Shown here one piece after another: positions 48,166-57,835 of a DNA stretch of 64,000 bases. A model generated the notes under the pieces. It worked only from the letters and a program-made list of their open reading frames with translations, ran no database searches and had not been told where the DNA came from. Source of the DNA: Augochlora pura (taxonomy: Eukaryota; Arthropoda; Insecta; Hymenoptera; Halictidae); assembly GCF_028453695.1 (NCBI RefSeq), contig NC_135773.1:15190001-15254000 (forward strand), given 5' to 3'. The position numbers were made by a program, and so were the translations under genes. How positions within the stretch are numbered: the stretch's first letter is position 1; each line of letters begins with the position of its first letter.

Positions 48166-50604
48166 CGTCACTGATTCATACCCGCTACCCCGAATTGATG
48201 ATCTACTTCACGATACCAAGAAAACTGAAAACATGAGCGCACTGGACCTACAATCAGGTTACTGGCAGATCGCTGTGAAGAAAGAAGACCAAGACAAAAC
48301 TGCTTTCGTGACACCGTTCGGCATATTCCGATTTAAGAGAATGCCTCTCGGGCTGAAGAATGCGCCAGCCACCTTCCAACGTCTAATGAATCGAGTAAAG
48401 GCTGGATTGGGAGATCGTAACATTCTTATCTATCTTGACGATATATTAATACTCTCTCCTGATTTTCAAACACACTTGAAAGATCTGGAGGCAGTATTCA
48501 ACCGACTCCGCAAATTCAGACTTCGAATGAGCCGGCAGAAATGCCGTTTCGGATGCTCAAGAATCAAATATCTTGGACATCTCGTTACAGCCGAAGGTAT
48601 ACATCCTGATCCTGATAAGGTTAAAGCTATCCAAGACATGGTGACGCCTAGAAACTTGAAGCAGCTGATATCATTCCTTCAGACTTGTTCATGGTATAGG
48701 CGATTTGTACCGAAGTTTACTGAATTTGCTCAACCATTGACACGCCTGACAAAGAAAAAAGCAACGTGGGAATGGACATCGGGACAACAACAAGCGTACA
48801 ATCGCCTGAAGGAAGCTTTAACCACTTCACGAATATTACAGTGTACTGATGGAAGTCAACCCTTTATCATACATACGTACCGATGCCAGGCTATGCTATA
48901 GGAGCAGTTCTTCTTCAAAGAGAGAAAGATAAAGAGCATCCCATCGAGTACGCGAGCAGACTACTGTCAACAGCAGAGCGAAATTATTCGACTACAGAGA
49001 GAGAAGCTCTCGCGGTAGTATGAGCCATCGACAAGTTTCGATGTTACATCGAAGGAGCTCATATCACCATTGCCACGGATCATCAACCGTTAAAATGGCT
49101 AATGTCTCTACGATCACCCAGTGGACGATTAGCTCGATGGGCTTTACTATTACAACCGTACTGTCCCAACATTCAATACATCCCTGAACGCTGTAACGTC
49201 GTTGCCGATATGCTGTCAAGACTTCCGAGCGAGCCGTGGAACAAGGAGAAGAGAACAGACATCGCGGAGGTATCCATTGACGTACCTAGCCGGGGACCTG
49301 TCGTAACACGAGAAGAGCATTTGAAGGACGAAGAACTGAAGACAATTATTCAAGCTCTGGAGTCCACTACGCAGGACGATGAAATGATGAAATGGACCAC
49401 GAGGGGATACCTGATCAACAATGGTGTACTGTACCGTTACGCACCAAATGTTGATGTGGAGGAAGCTCAATTGGTCGTTCCAGCACACGAGAGGAAGGAC
49501 ATACTTCACAGATACCATGATGATGCCACTGCCGACCACTATGGAGCACAGCATACTCTGCATCGGATAATCAACCGTTACTTCTGGCCAAGGATGAGCC
49601 GTGAGATTGCTGACTACGTTCGAACCTGCGTTGATTGCCAGAGGTACATGGCAAACAACTTGAAACCAGCAGGATTATTGCAAACACCCGTTATGCAATG
49701 AAGATTCGAGGTTCTCGCCATCGATCTCTTTGGACCACTGCCTGCTACTAAGAAAGAAAACCACTGGATTTTCATCGTGGAGGATGTTGCACCCCGATGG
49801 ATTGAACTGTTTCCACTACAACAGGCCACAGTAGAAGCCTGCGCAGAAGTTCTCATCTATGAAGTAATGTTGCGATATGGAATGCCAAGACGAATCATCA
49901 GCGACAACGGTGCGCAGTTTGTCAGTGGAATCATGCAGCAAGTATGCCATTGCTTCGGAATCCAGCAAGCATTCACGCCCGTCTACCACCCCGAGGCCAA
50001 CCCTGTGGAACGAAAAAACCGTGACCTGAAGGCTCAACTAGGGATCTATGTCGGCACAGATCACACCAGTTGGGACGAGAGACTACTTACCATCAGATTC
50101 GCAATGAATTCGGTCCAGTGTGGAACCACTGGATACACAGCAGCATATCTGACATTTGGTAGAGAATTAAGGACCCCTGACGATGTCAACCGAGATCTGA
50201 GGACCGTGATTCAAGCAGAAAACTTCTTCCCTGAGATTACGCCAAAGTTATTGACACTTGCCGATACGATGCAAGTTGCACAGCAAAATCAGGAGCAACA
50301 CCAAGAAGAAAGAAAACAGTATGCGGATCAGCACCGTCGACCAAATCCTACTTACGAAAAAGGAGACCTGGTGTGGGTAACCACACATACTCTCAGCAGA
50401 CGAGACCGGCAATTCACATCGAAACTGGCACCCAAGAGAGATGGACCCTATGCAGTCAAACGTCGTGTGGGACCCAGCAGCTACGAGATCGAGACTCGTG
50501 ATGCCAAGCCTGTCATCATTGGACTGTACCATGCATCAGTCCTGAGACCATACATTGGTGCACACGCGGAACCACCAGAACCAGTGGTACCTATCAAAAG
50601 GTGA
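48166..50604 (+). pseudogene. Ty3/gypsy pol: reverse transcriptase, RNase H, integrase (broken)
   Basis: Polyprotein of a Ty3/gypsy LTR retrotransposon. After the gap the RT runs from TDSYPLPRIDDLL and SALDLQSGYWQI through FKRMPLGLKNAPATFQ to the catalytic YLDDILI box. RNase H follows (TDHQPLKWLM). The integrase has an H-H-C-C zinc finger ending CVDCQRY, a core with AIDLFGPLPA, SDNGAQF and HPEANPVERKNRDLK (D, D, E), and a C-terminal tail with KGDLVWV and GPYAVKRRVG. Breaks: frame changes around 48878-48900 at the start of RNase H, TGA at 49021 where a Trp is expected, and TGA at 49699 before the integrase core. The 5' part is lost in the gap. No env-like frame follows. It is a dead copy; the largest intact piece is the integrase core and tail. 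Confidence 0.93.
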
Positions 50605-50729
50605 GGACGACCCCGTAAGCAGACGGAGAACCAGCCACCATCGAGACAGCCCGAGGACCACCCTGGGAAACGACCCCGACAACGCTAAGACGAGATCCTG
50701 GACTACTCGTCGGGGCGACTTCGTGTCCA

Positions 50730-50740
50730 GGGGGGGAGAT
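50730..50740 (+). promoter_or_regulatory. Polypurine tract
   Basis: GGGGGGGAGAT directly before TGTAACGAGG, about 125 bases after the pol stop. This is the usual plus-strand primer site at the border of a gypsy 3' LTR. Confidence 0.75.
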
Positions 50741-50977
50741 TGTAACGAGGCGAAAGGAGAAGAAGACAAAAAACTATCATCATTGAGGTTATTTCTGGAC
50801 CGATCGATAATTCCGTTGACCACGATCGAACTTTCCAGAAGCATCGAGACGCGGCAAAATCCTCAGTTACCAAATTGTTATTAACGGTTCATGGCTAGCA
50901 ACGAGGTAGTATATATAGAGGGATCTTGCTCAGATTCGGCGCTACACCTGTGAGAGAGGACGGTAAGCCGCTCACAG

Positions 50978-51182
50978 GGTAGTCAGGGAGAGAACGGCGA
51001 GGAAGGCCGGTCGCCCGCTGTAGGGAACTGCATAGGTTCTTCGGTGACCATGACGGTGGAGAGGACGGCGAGGAAGGCCAGCCGCCATCCGTACATAGGG
51101 ATACGATAGCCTTGCAGGGTAGTCAGGGAGAGGACGGCCATGAAGGCCGGCCGCCCGCTGTAGAGATCTGTAGAGGTTCTTC
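50978..51182 (+). repeat. 140-bp-spaced direct duplication in the LTR
   Basis: A ~65-bp block at 50978-51042 recurs at 51118-51182 with about 8 differences (both end in AGGTTCTTCG). The segment between them carries a third, looser GAGGACGGCGAGGAAGGCC copy. Confidence 0.75.
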
Positions 51183-51203
51183 GCCGCCAGTTTTTGCCGC
51201 TTA

Positions 51204-51318
51204 GCCGCCATCTTGGCCAACTTCCGCCGCTAGTTTTTGCCGCTCAGCCGCCATCTTGCCTGTGTAGCCGCCATCTTCCCTGTGTAGCCGCCATCTTGTC
51301 TGTGTAGCCGCCATCTTG
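51204..51318 (+). promoter_or_regulatory. Array of five YY1/Pho-like GCCGCCATCTT sites
   Basis: GCCGCCATCTT occurs at 51204, 51247, 51267, 51287 and 51307, the last four in exact 20-bp phase as CCTGTGTA-GCCGCCATCTTG units. The motif contains the GCCAT core and the wider GCCGCCAT(C/T)TTG consensus of vertebrate YY1 and its fly orthologue Pleiohomeotic (established motif). Its place downstream of the TATA-like box resembles a retroelement leader regulatory block (inference). Confidence 0.65.
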
Positions 51319-51622
51319 GAGTAACTGTCCATCTGGCCTGCCGTTCAAACGTCATCCCGGTACATCAGACGCAGCAGCGCACGTGCGCGAAGCAAAGTAA
51401 GCGCGAGACGTCTATGTCCGATCGCGCGATCGTTGAAATTGTAATTGTCTCGCACTCGAACTTCATTGTTCGTTTACCTCGCCGTCGAGTTGTGTGACGC
51501 GATAGATAGATGTAACGCCCCTCGCGCCGTCCAGCGTAGTTGCGAACGCGTTCGCGTGTGCCGGATAGATTACGGAAAAGTTGTTCTAAGTCGCGTCGCG
51601 CGTGCGCAGTGCCCGTCGCACG

Positions 51623-52438
51623 ATGCCGGACCCAGCTCCGAAATCAAGTCCGCAGGACGTTATAAAAACGTTTCTAGAAAAACATATTGACTCCTATCGA
51701 GTCCCCAAAATTCCCGCATTCTTCCGTGACGATCCGGCGTTATGGTTTCTACAAGTAGAGTCTTCTTTGTCCGCGTCTCGCATCACTACTCAGAAGACAA
51801 TGGCCGACATTGTTGTATCGGCATTGACTTTTGACGAGATCGCATCTATCCGTGATATATTGTCCGCGACACCACAGCCCCAAGATTTGTACGATCGCAT
51901 CAGAGCGCGAATTATCACGAGCTATTCCACGTCGGCCAAGGCTCGTTTACACCGACTCTTAAAAGGCGAAGTGATAACGGATGGAAAACCATCCCAAACC
52001 CTAAATCGGTTACGCAACCTAAATGACGGATCGTGTAGCGATGACGTAATTCGCGCGATCTTCATGGCGCAGCTTCCGACTCGGATACGTGCCGTGTTGG
52101 CGATGTCGCGAGTCAGCGATCTTCAGGAGTTTGCTGAACTTGCCGATAAAGTCGTCGAAGCGTCGGGTACTAGCTCGACCGCTGTCTCCGCAGTATCGTC
52201 CCGCGACACGTCGACTCGTGACCTCGAGAACAAGGTAGCCCGCCTGGAAAAACAGGTAGCAGAATTGACTGTCTTGACTAGACGTCGCTCGCGAAGCTCT
52301 CGCCGTAGAACCCCGTCTCGCGACAAAACTCGCACCGTTGCGGAACCGCGTGACAAAACTATATGTTGGCTGCATCGAAAATTCGGGAAAGACGCACGGC
52401 ATTGTGTTAAACCGTGCTCGTACCCCGCGGAAAACTGA
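51623..52438 (+). CDS. Ty3/gypsy Gag-like ORF, intact, without pol
   Basis: A 271-residue intact frame starts MPDPAPKSSPQDVIKTFL. The capsid-like segment KIPAFFRDDPALWFLQVESS is followed by LSASRITTQKTMADIVVSAL, RLHRLLKGEVITDGKPSQTL and FMAQLPTRIRAVLAMS; a coiled LENKVARLEKQVAEL and an Arg/Ser-rich tract lead to ICWLHRKFGKDARHCVKPCS. This is the standard Gag of insect gypsy elements (P.F...DP.LWF..VE, QLP..IR..LA, CW.H..FG..A..C..PC), all family knowledge. The C-terminus has the modified CCHC-like finger. The frame is free of stops while the neighbouring pol is broken. No protease or pol follows; 52439 onward is unrelated. It may be the start of a second, truncated element sharing the LTR, or a gag-only derivative. 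Confidence 0.88.
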   Translation: MPDPAPKSSPQDVIKTFLEKHIDSYRVPKIPAFFRDDPALWFLQVESSLSASRITTQKTMADIVVSALTFDEIASIRDILSATPQPQDLYDRIRARIITSYSTSAKARLHRLLKGEVITDGKPSQTLNRLRNLNDGSCSDDVIRAIFMAQLPTRIRAVLAMSRVSDLQEFAELADKVVEASGTSSTAVSAVSSRDTSTRDLENKVARLEKQVAELTVLTRRRSRSSRRRTPSRDKTRTVAEPRDKTICWLHRKFGKDARHCVKPCSYPAEN

Positions 52439-53776
52439 AATGCACCAGCCGCGCGGAGGCGAGCGAGTTCTTGGGTTTGTAACCGGGTTCAATTTCACAC
52501 GTGGAAATATGCGTAAATTTTCTATTAACCGACACGCCCGGTTACTGTCCGCGTCGGCTATTTACGTAAAGTTCGTGTCGCTGGACGTAAGGATCTGCCT
52601 GAGGGCTAATTAACAAATTTTAATTGATCGAAATTTGGTTTATTCAAGTCTTAAATTTGGTAAGAGCGAGGAATGCCGATTCCTCGGCTAAATACGGGTC
52701 GTCCGCGGGAGCACGGTGTTTACAAACTTTTGCTCGGAAACGAAGGCAAGGTCGATTTTACAATATAGCGCGGTGTTTCCGCGACACGACACAAATATGC
52801 TCACGAATGGTTCGGTATTAATCAATGAGATGAAATGACATGAAATAATTGACTGCCACGTGGATGCGAGAATTCTTTTGTAATCAACGCACGTACAGTG
52901 CCGCGACGCGATTTTGCGTTCACGACTCCCCGGTTTTGCAGCGCTTGCAACTTAGGAAACGGACAGGTCGGTTTGCCTCGTCTCGTCTGGTCGGTTTGAC
53001 CCACTAATTACAACGTTTTTCGCACGGCTTAAGATTACTAGATTCGATTTCTCACACTTCCAAACGCACAGTGCCGAATTCTCTTCTCGCATCGACCTCC
53101 TTCGATCGCTATCGAGTGGGGATCGACGCGTACGCATCTTCGGCGCTGGAGAAGGGAGATCACGCGTTGTCACACACACACATACACACACTTCACGACG
53201 GCGCACAGTGGTCCGGATTGGCGCAAGGTGTGTCGTGGCCCTATAACTCGTCATTCGTAAGAGGTATAAACGCGAAATTTAAATTGATCAATGAAATAAT
53301 GACAGATTATGCATTAATTAAGAAGAAATACATTAATTTTATTACTGTTGTTATTATTATTATTATTGTTATTGTTATTAATATTCTAATTATAATTACA
53401 ACTATTAGTATTATATTTCTTATTATTTAATTATTAAATATAACGCCTCTGGATGTAATTCCTTATTTTTTTAGTACACGATTTGATTCGACTGGTGGAC
53501 ATGTACGGTTCTGATGTCAAAAGGAGACGATATAGTATATCTCAATTTGTTTCTATCCTAGAATTTTTTCAGGTGTTTCGTGTTCTAATTTATTTAAAAT
53601 CTTTATGTCGTGCTTCAAGAGTTTCCTCAGAAAGTTGTCCTATTGGTAATAATGCATATTGAATAATGTCAGCTCCGTGAATTAATAATTTACGTACGGA
53701 AGGTGGCATGTATTACCACCCATAAGTTTGTACATAATATTTTGCTGTATTTTGTGTATATTCTTCAGATTTGTAT
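52439..53776. other. CpG-rich then AT-rich spacer, no gene
   Basis: 52440-53270 is CpG-rich, with short frames but no protease or RT similarity. It contains a CA microsatellite at ~53170-53190, and an ATT/GTT-rich trinucleotide tract at 53340-53425 that creates an Ile-rich frame. 53430-53776 has nothing recognised. Confidence 0.4.
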
Positions 53777-53852
53777 ACAGGGTGTTTCTAAATTATTGTA
53801 ACTCTGGGAAATGGGGGGTAGCTGAGGCTATTTCAAGTAACTTTTTCGTTTG
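53777..53852. mobile_element. CTCATTGGTC-family MITE, copy 4, cut by the gap
   Basis: TATACAGGGTGTTTCTAAAT, TATTGTAACTCTGGGAAATG, CTATTTCAAGTAACTTTTTC is the reverse complement of the right arm at 42420 and 5786. It runs straight into the N block. Confidence 0.7.
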
Positions 53853-53952
53853 NNNNNNNNNNNNNNNNNNNNNNNNNNNNNNNNNNNNNNNNNNNNNNNN
53901 NNNNNNNNNNNNNNNNNNNNNNNNNNNNNNNNNNNNNNNNNNNNNNNNNNNN
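53853..53952. other. Assembly gap (100 N)
   Basis: Exactly 100 N. It interrupts a MITE and may hide the left end of the piggyBac that follows. Confidence 0.98.
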
Positions 53953-54504
53953 AGCGTAAGAAGACAACCTCGCCACACTTCGAAGACCTATAATAAAATC
54001 CCTTTCAAAATAATTAAGTGTTGCATTAATTTCCACGATCGGGAATACAACATAGGCCCACATTATCATAATTGATTCCTAATCTAGTGAGCTGTCAGTC
54101 AAAGTAGAGCGCCTATTCTATGAGTTTGCTGTGATTTATTCTAGAACAAAGCGGAATCATTCATCTTTACCCGCATAGTGACACAGGTAAGAAACATTTA
54201 TGTGGATATGGAAATATTCAAAAATATATTCTTCAGTAAGTAGCCTACATACGAAGAAAGTGTCTTATGTAAGCAATCTCCGAGACGGTCGCCGGCCAGG
54301 CGGCGTACTGTTTACGTCTCAGAGATAAGGGATCTCTGTTTAGGAAACGAGATGGTTCGTCGAGGGGAGAAGACCCTTTTTCGACGAGAACGAGGCATTC
54401 GAATAAAGACCTTTACCGAAGAAACAGCCCACGTGATTTCTCACCTTGTGTCTTCTACACTTAGTTTCAACATAAATTTTTACAGCGGTCGTCAGCTCCT
54501 GAAA
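53953..54504. other. Spacer and piggyBac 5' leader
   Basis: No left terminal repeat matching the right end at 56424 was found here. A CpG-rich patch at 54265-54420 (GAGACGGTCGCCGGCCAGGC) stands out. This may be the promoter or leader of the transposase, or host flank. Confidence 0.35.
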
Positions 54505-56233
54505 ATGTCAAAACGAATAAAATTTTCTACATATTTAGAAAATGCAACCAGCATACCTCTGGAATGATCAGATGTGGAAAGTGAATTATATGATAGCGAC
54601 GGTGAATTGTTAGATAGACAAATTGATCCACAAGGCAGTGATGATAACAGTACTATTATCGAGAGTAGTGATGAGGAAATTCCTGATGAAGACAATATAG
54701 ATCAGTCAAGTGACTGAACTTCCAGTTCTGAAGACGAAGGTGGAAGTATCGTACCAAATCAGCAAACTGAAATTGCTTGAACTATTTGGACGAGAATTGA
54801 AGAAGGAGGTGTTGCTGGTAGATTACCAGTTCATAGTGCTTTCAAAGATGTACACGGGCCAACAGCACATGCTAAAAGAAACATTATGAACGGGAATCTA
54901 AGTAGTGCGTTCCTATTACTAATTGACAACCATATTTTGGAACATATACGAATTTGTACAGAGTTAGAAGCCTCTCGAGTTTTGGGGAAAAACTGGAAAA
55001 TTACGCAAGAAAAATTGAAGGCATTTCTTACAATATTGTACGCACGTGGGGCGTACGAAGGAAATACTTTGAGGCTTCAATATTTGTGGAACAACAAGTG
55101 GGGACCATCATTTTTCTCCAGCATTATGAGTAGACGTGATTTTACTGAGATTCTGCGATACATTCGTTTCGACAAAAGAAATCAGAGGGGTCAACGTTTG
55201 CAAACAGACAAGTTCGCTTTACTCTCAGCAGTTTGGGATAAATTTATCGAAAACAGTAAAAATTGCTTCAAACCGGGAGCTTATATTACCGTGGATGAGC
55301 AAATTTTTCCATCAAAGGCCAGATGCAGATTTACTCAGTATATGCCAAACAAACCCCATAAATTTGGAATAAAATTTTGGTTGGCGTCTGATGTAGAGAC
55401 GAAATATCTGGTAAATGGCTTTCCGTATTTAGGAAAAGAGGAGACTCGAAATGCATCAACCCCCCTAAGCGAATTTGTCGTGATGAAACTTCTTGAACCG
55501 TATACCATGAAGGGTAGAACTGTAACTACTGATAATTTTTTTACAAGTATTCCTTTGGCGTTAAAATTAAGATCTAAAAATACTTTGTTGATTGGAACAA
55601 TACGCGCAAACAAAAGGGAACTGCCAAAAACTTGCAAACTGAAAAAAGACACCATGGCACGTTACCTCAACGTTGTTGTACCAATCCAATGGATGCACAC
55701 TTACTGTTTATAAGAGCAAGCCGAATAAAAAAGTACTTAGACTAAGTACAAAACATAAATACATCAAAATTGATAAAGCTGCCAAGAAATTACAGGAAAC
55801 TGTATCGTTTTATAATAAAACTAAATTTGGCGTCGATGTCACTGATCAAATGGCACGAAAATATATGGTGAAATCAGGTTCCAGAAGGTGGCCACTTCAA
55901 GTGTTCTTCAACATTTTAGATTTAGCCGGAATAAATAGCTGGATATTGTATAAAAACACAACAGGAGAAAATATCTCAGGGAAAGACTTTCTGTTTCGAT
56001 TAGCAGAAGAACTTGCTCCAGAATATCAGACTTCAAGGCAAAAACCAGATGAAGCTGGCATACCAACTACAAATGCTACGGTTTCTGTACGCAAATGGTG
56101 TCAAATAGGATATTGCAATAACAATAAAACTACAAATATTTGCAATAAATGCAAAAAATGTCTATGCGGAAAGTGTACACACAGCAAAATCTACATATGT
56201 AGAAATTATGAGCGACAAACTGTACACAATTAA
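54505..56233 (+). pseudogene. piggyBac transposase, nearly full length, three stops and one frameshift
   Basis: A cut-and-paste transposase that targets TTAA. The ATG at 54505 (MSKRIKFSTYLENATSIPLE) is followed by an acidic N-terminal region (DSDGELLDR, SSDEEIPDED). The core carries all three catalytic Asp: ITVDEQIFPSKA, TTDNFFTSIPLAL and KFGVDVTDQMAR (D-D-D triad, family knowledge). The tail has a cysteine-rich zinc domain (WCQIGYCNNNK, CNKCKKCLCGKC). Broken by TGA at 54565, 54715 and 54778, all in the acidic region, and a frame change near 55660 between the second and third Asp. Total span of about 576 codons is normal. The concentration of stops in the N-terminus could also mean a spliced leader, but no good splice sites were seen. 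Confidence 0.93.
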
Positions 56234-56424
56234 GTGTTTTGTTATTTGACAATGTCTATAAATCCATTAATCTATTACAATTAATATTGTTCAACTTTTT
56301 TTGTCATTTTTTAAGAGTGAATAAAGACTGGAAACCACAATAAGCATTTTTTCTTATACACCAGTCATTTTGACTGGTTTGGTAGAAATAGGTATATTTA
56401 AGTACCTGGTAAATCTAGTGTTAA
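54505..56424 (+). mobile_element. piggyBac-type transposon, right end at 56424
   Basis: Right of the transposase stop the element ends TTTAAGTACCTGGTAAATCT AGTGTTAA, with a subterminal palindrome ACCAGTCATTTTGACTGGT just inside. TTAA at 56421-56424 is the expected target site. The left terminal repeat was not found and may lie in or beyond the assembly gap. Confidence 0.75.
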
Positions 56425-56841
56425 ATAGTCCTTCCGTCCGGGAAGATCACTGTCCAGCAGTCCGTGTAGGGAACTGCTGGCCTTCGATAACAATCCTCGA
56501 AGCGGTCTTCCCAACGTTATACTGGGAGGTATAACCTGTACACGCAGTTGTACCATGTGATCCCTACAGGAAAATATGTTTCTCTGCCATCTAGCGGCGA
56601 ACTATGGAGACGTAGTTGGTCCGTTGGAAGTTCTGGGTTCTAACTGCATCAGATTGATATTGTTACGCATTTTAATCGATTTGTCTTATCGCCTTTATTA
56701 TTTTCAGAAGTTGGTCAAAGTGGAGAATGTTAACGATGACCGTGTAAGAGTGCCACTTAATTAACTGAAAATTAATGATTCCGAGGGGTATCTCTTTTAG
56801 ATGTGTAAAAAAGTTTGTAAAGATATATTTTTAAATAGATA
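56425..56841. other. Spacer, nothing recognised
   Basis: A GC-rich 56430-56640 segment contains a hairpin-prone CAGCAGTCCGTGTAGGGAACTGCTG-type palindrome (56456-56480). A short frame at 56576-56764 has no recognisable product. Confidence 0.35.
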
Positions 56842-57125
56842 TTAACACGTTCACGCCGGCGCGGCCCACCGGTGACCCGCACTAAACTGTCCTATCACTT
56901 TTCTAATTATACTTACTGTCGGAAATTTGTGGTCGGGATGAAAAAACGGCACGAGTTACAAAACTTGCACAATAAGATCTCACTGTACTGCAGAGCAACA
57001 AACAACGCGTAGGCAGGAGGTCTGAACAGGCAATAACTACGCGCCGCCAGATGAAGCGCGATATTGATTTCAGCGCCGCCCCATAGCAAAACAAATGAAA
57101 ATCGACCCCGGCGTGAACGTGTTAA
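56842..57125. mobile_element. TTAA MITE, family 4 (ACGTTCACGCCGG type), perfect ends
   Basis: It starts TTAACACGTTCACGCCGGCG and ends CCCCGGCGTGAACGTGTTAA: 18-bp inverted ends, TTAA intact on both sides, 284 bp. The internal CCACCGGTGACCCGCAC and TTTCAGCGCCGCCCCA resemble the subterminal parts of the piggyBac relic at 40955-42223. Confidence 0.85.
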
Positions 57126-57835
57126 TACTCATCTCGACAACACTTTGTGAATTTATCTGTTAAGGCGTTTTTTGTTAATTAAAACCTGTAAGGCAGATGG
57201 TAAGGCATAATTTTATTCGAAAAATAATTATAGTGGATTTTGATTTCAAATGCTAATAAATCGAAAGAGACTTTTAGCAGACACGAAAGGGAAACAATGA
57301 CAATGGAAGGATATCATCAAGAGATAAGAGCATTATGTTAATTTAGTAAAGTATGGCGTTAGTTATTAAGTTATTTGTTAAAGCGTTAGTAAATAAACAA
57401 ATCCTGTCGTTGTAAGAGCGGAAGTTATAACGAATTACGGTTTTGTTCTAACTGCCTTTCGAATCTTCACTCACGCTCGTTCTATAATTAATTCGAAATC
57501 GATAATTACATAGAGTTAATGATTGTGAAGTAGTGTTGATGTAAAATGGAAGTTTTAAATAGTAAATGGACGCAAAAATAGACTTCGCAAATGTGTTTTT
57601 GAGAGTTCTATGAGGTAAAATTTTTATTATTTAAAGCTTCTTTAAACAACGAATTTTGCGCAGTGTACCTCTGATAGCGGTTTGGATGAAAGAAGTAAGA
57701 TCTCAAGTACAATAAAGTGAGACAAGCAACATTATTTGTCATTTTACTTGCTCTACATGTAGTTTTGCTGATTTCATTCTCTTTTGCAACACTGTCTCAA
57801 ATTTCCAATCAATCTGAGTGAAGGAAATTTCTATA
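57126..57835. other. AT-rich spacer, nothing recognised
   Basis: No gene, TIR pair or RNA gene was seen. Confidence 0.4.

Larger units (their letters stand above)
50741..51360 (+). mobile_element. Gypsy LTR and/or leader region (family A), right edge uncertain
   Basis: It starts TGTAACGAGGCGAAAGGA after the polypurine tract. A TATA-like GTATATATAG sits at 50909-50918, with an initiator-like TCAGAT about 20 bases on. Inside are a 140-bp direct duplication (50978 and 51118: GGTAGTCAGGGAGAG..ACGGC, ..CCGGCCGCCCGCTGTAG..) and five GCCGCCATCTT motifs. I could not find a clear CA end or primer binding site, so the border between LTR and leader is open. It is followed at 51623 by a gag ORF on the same strand. 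Confidence 0.65.

Noticed and set aside
49216..50532. Minus-strand frames across pol
   Set aside because: Shadows of the gypsy RNase H and integrase coding strand.
52019..52498. 159-codon minus-strand frame
   Set aside because: Shadow of the gag ORF.
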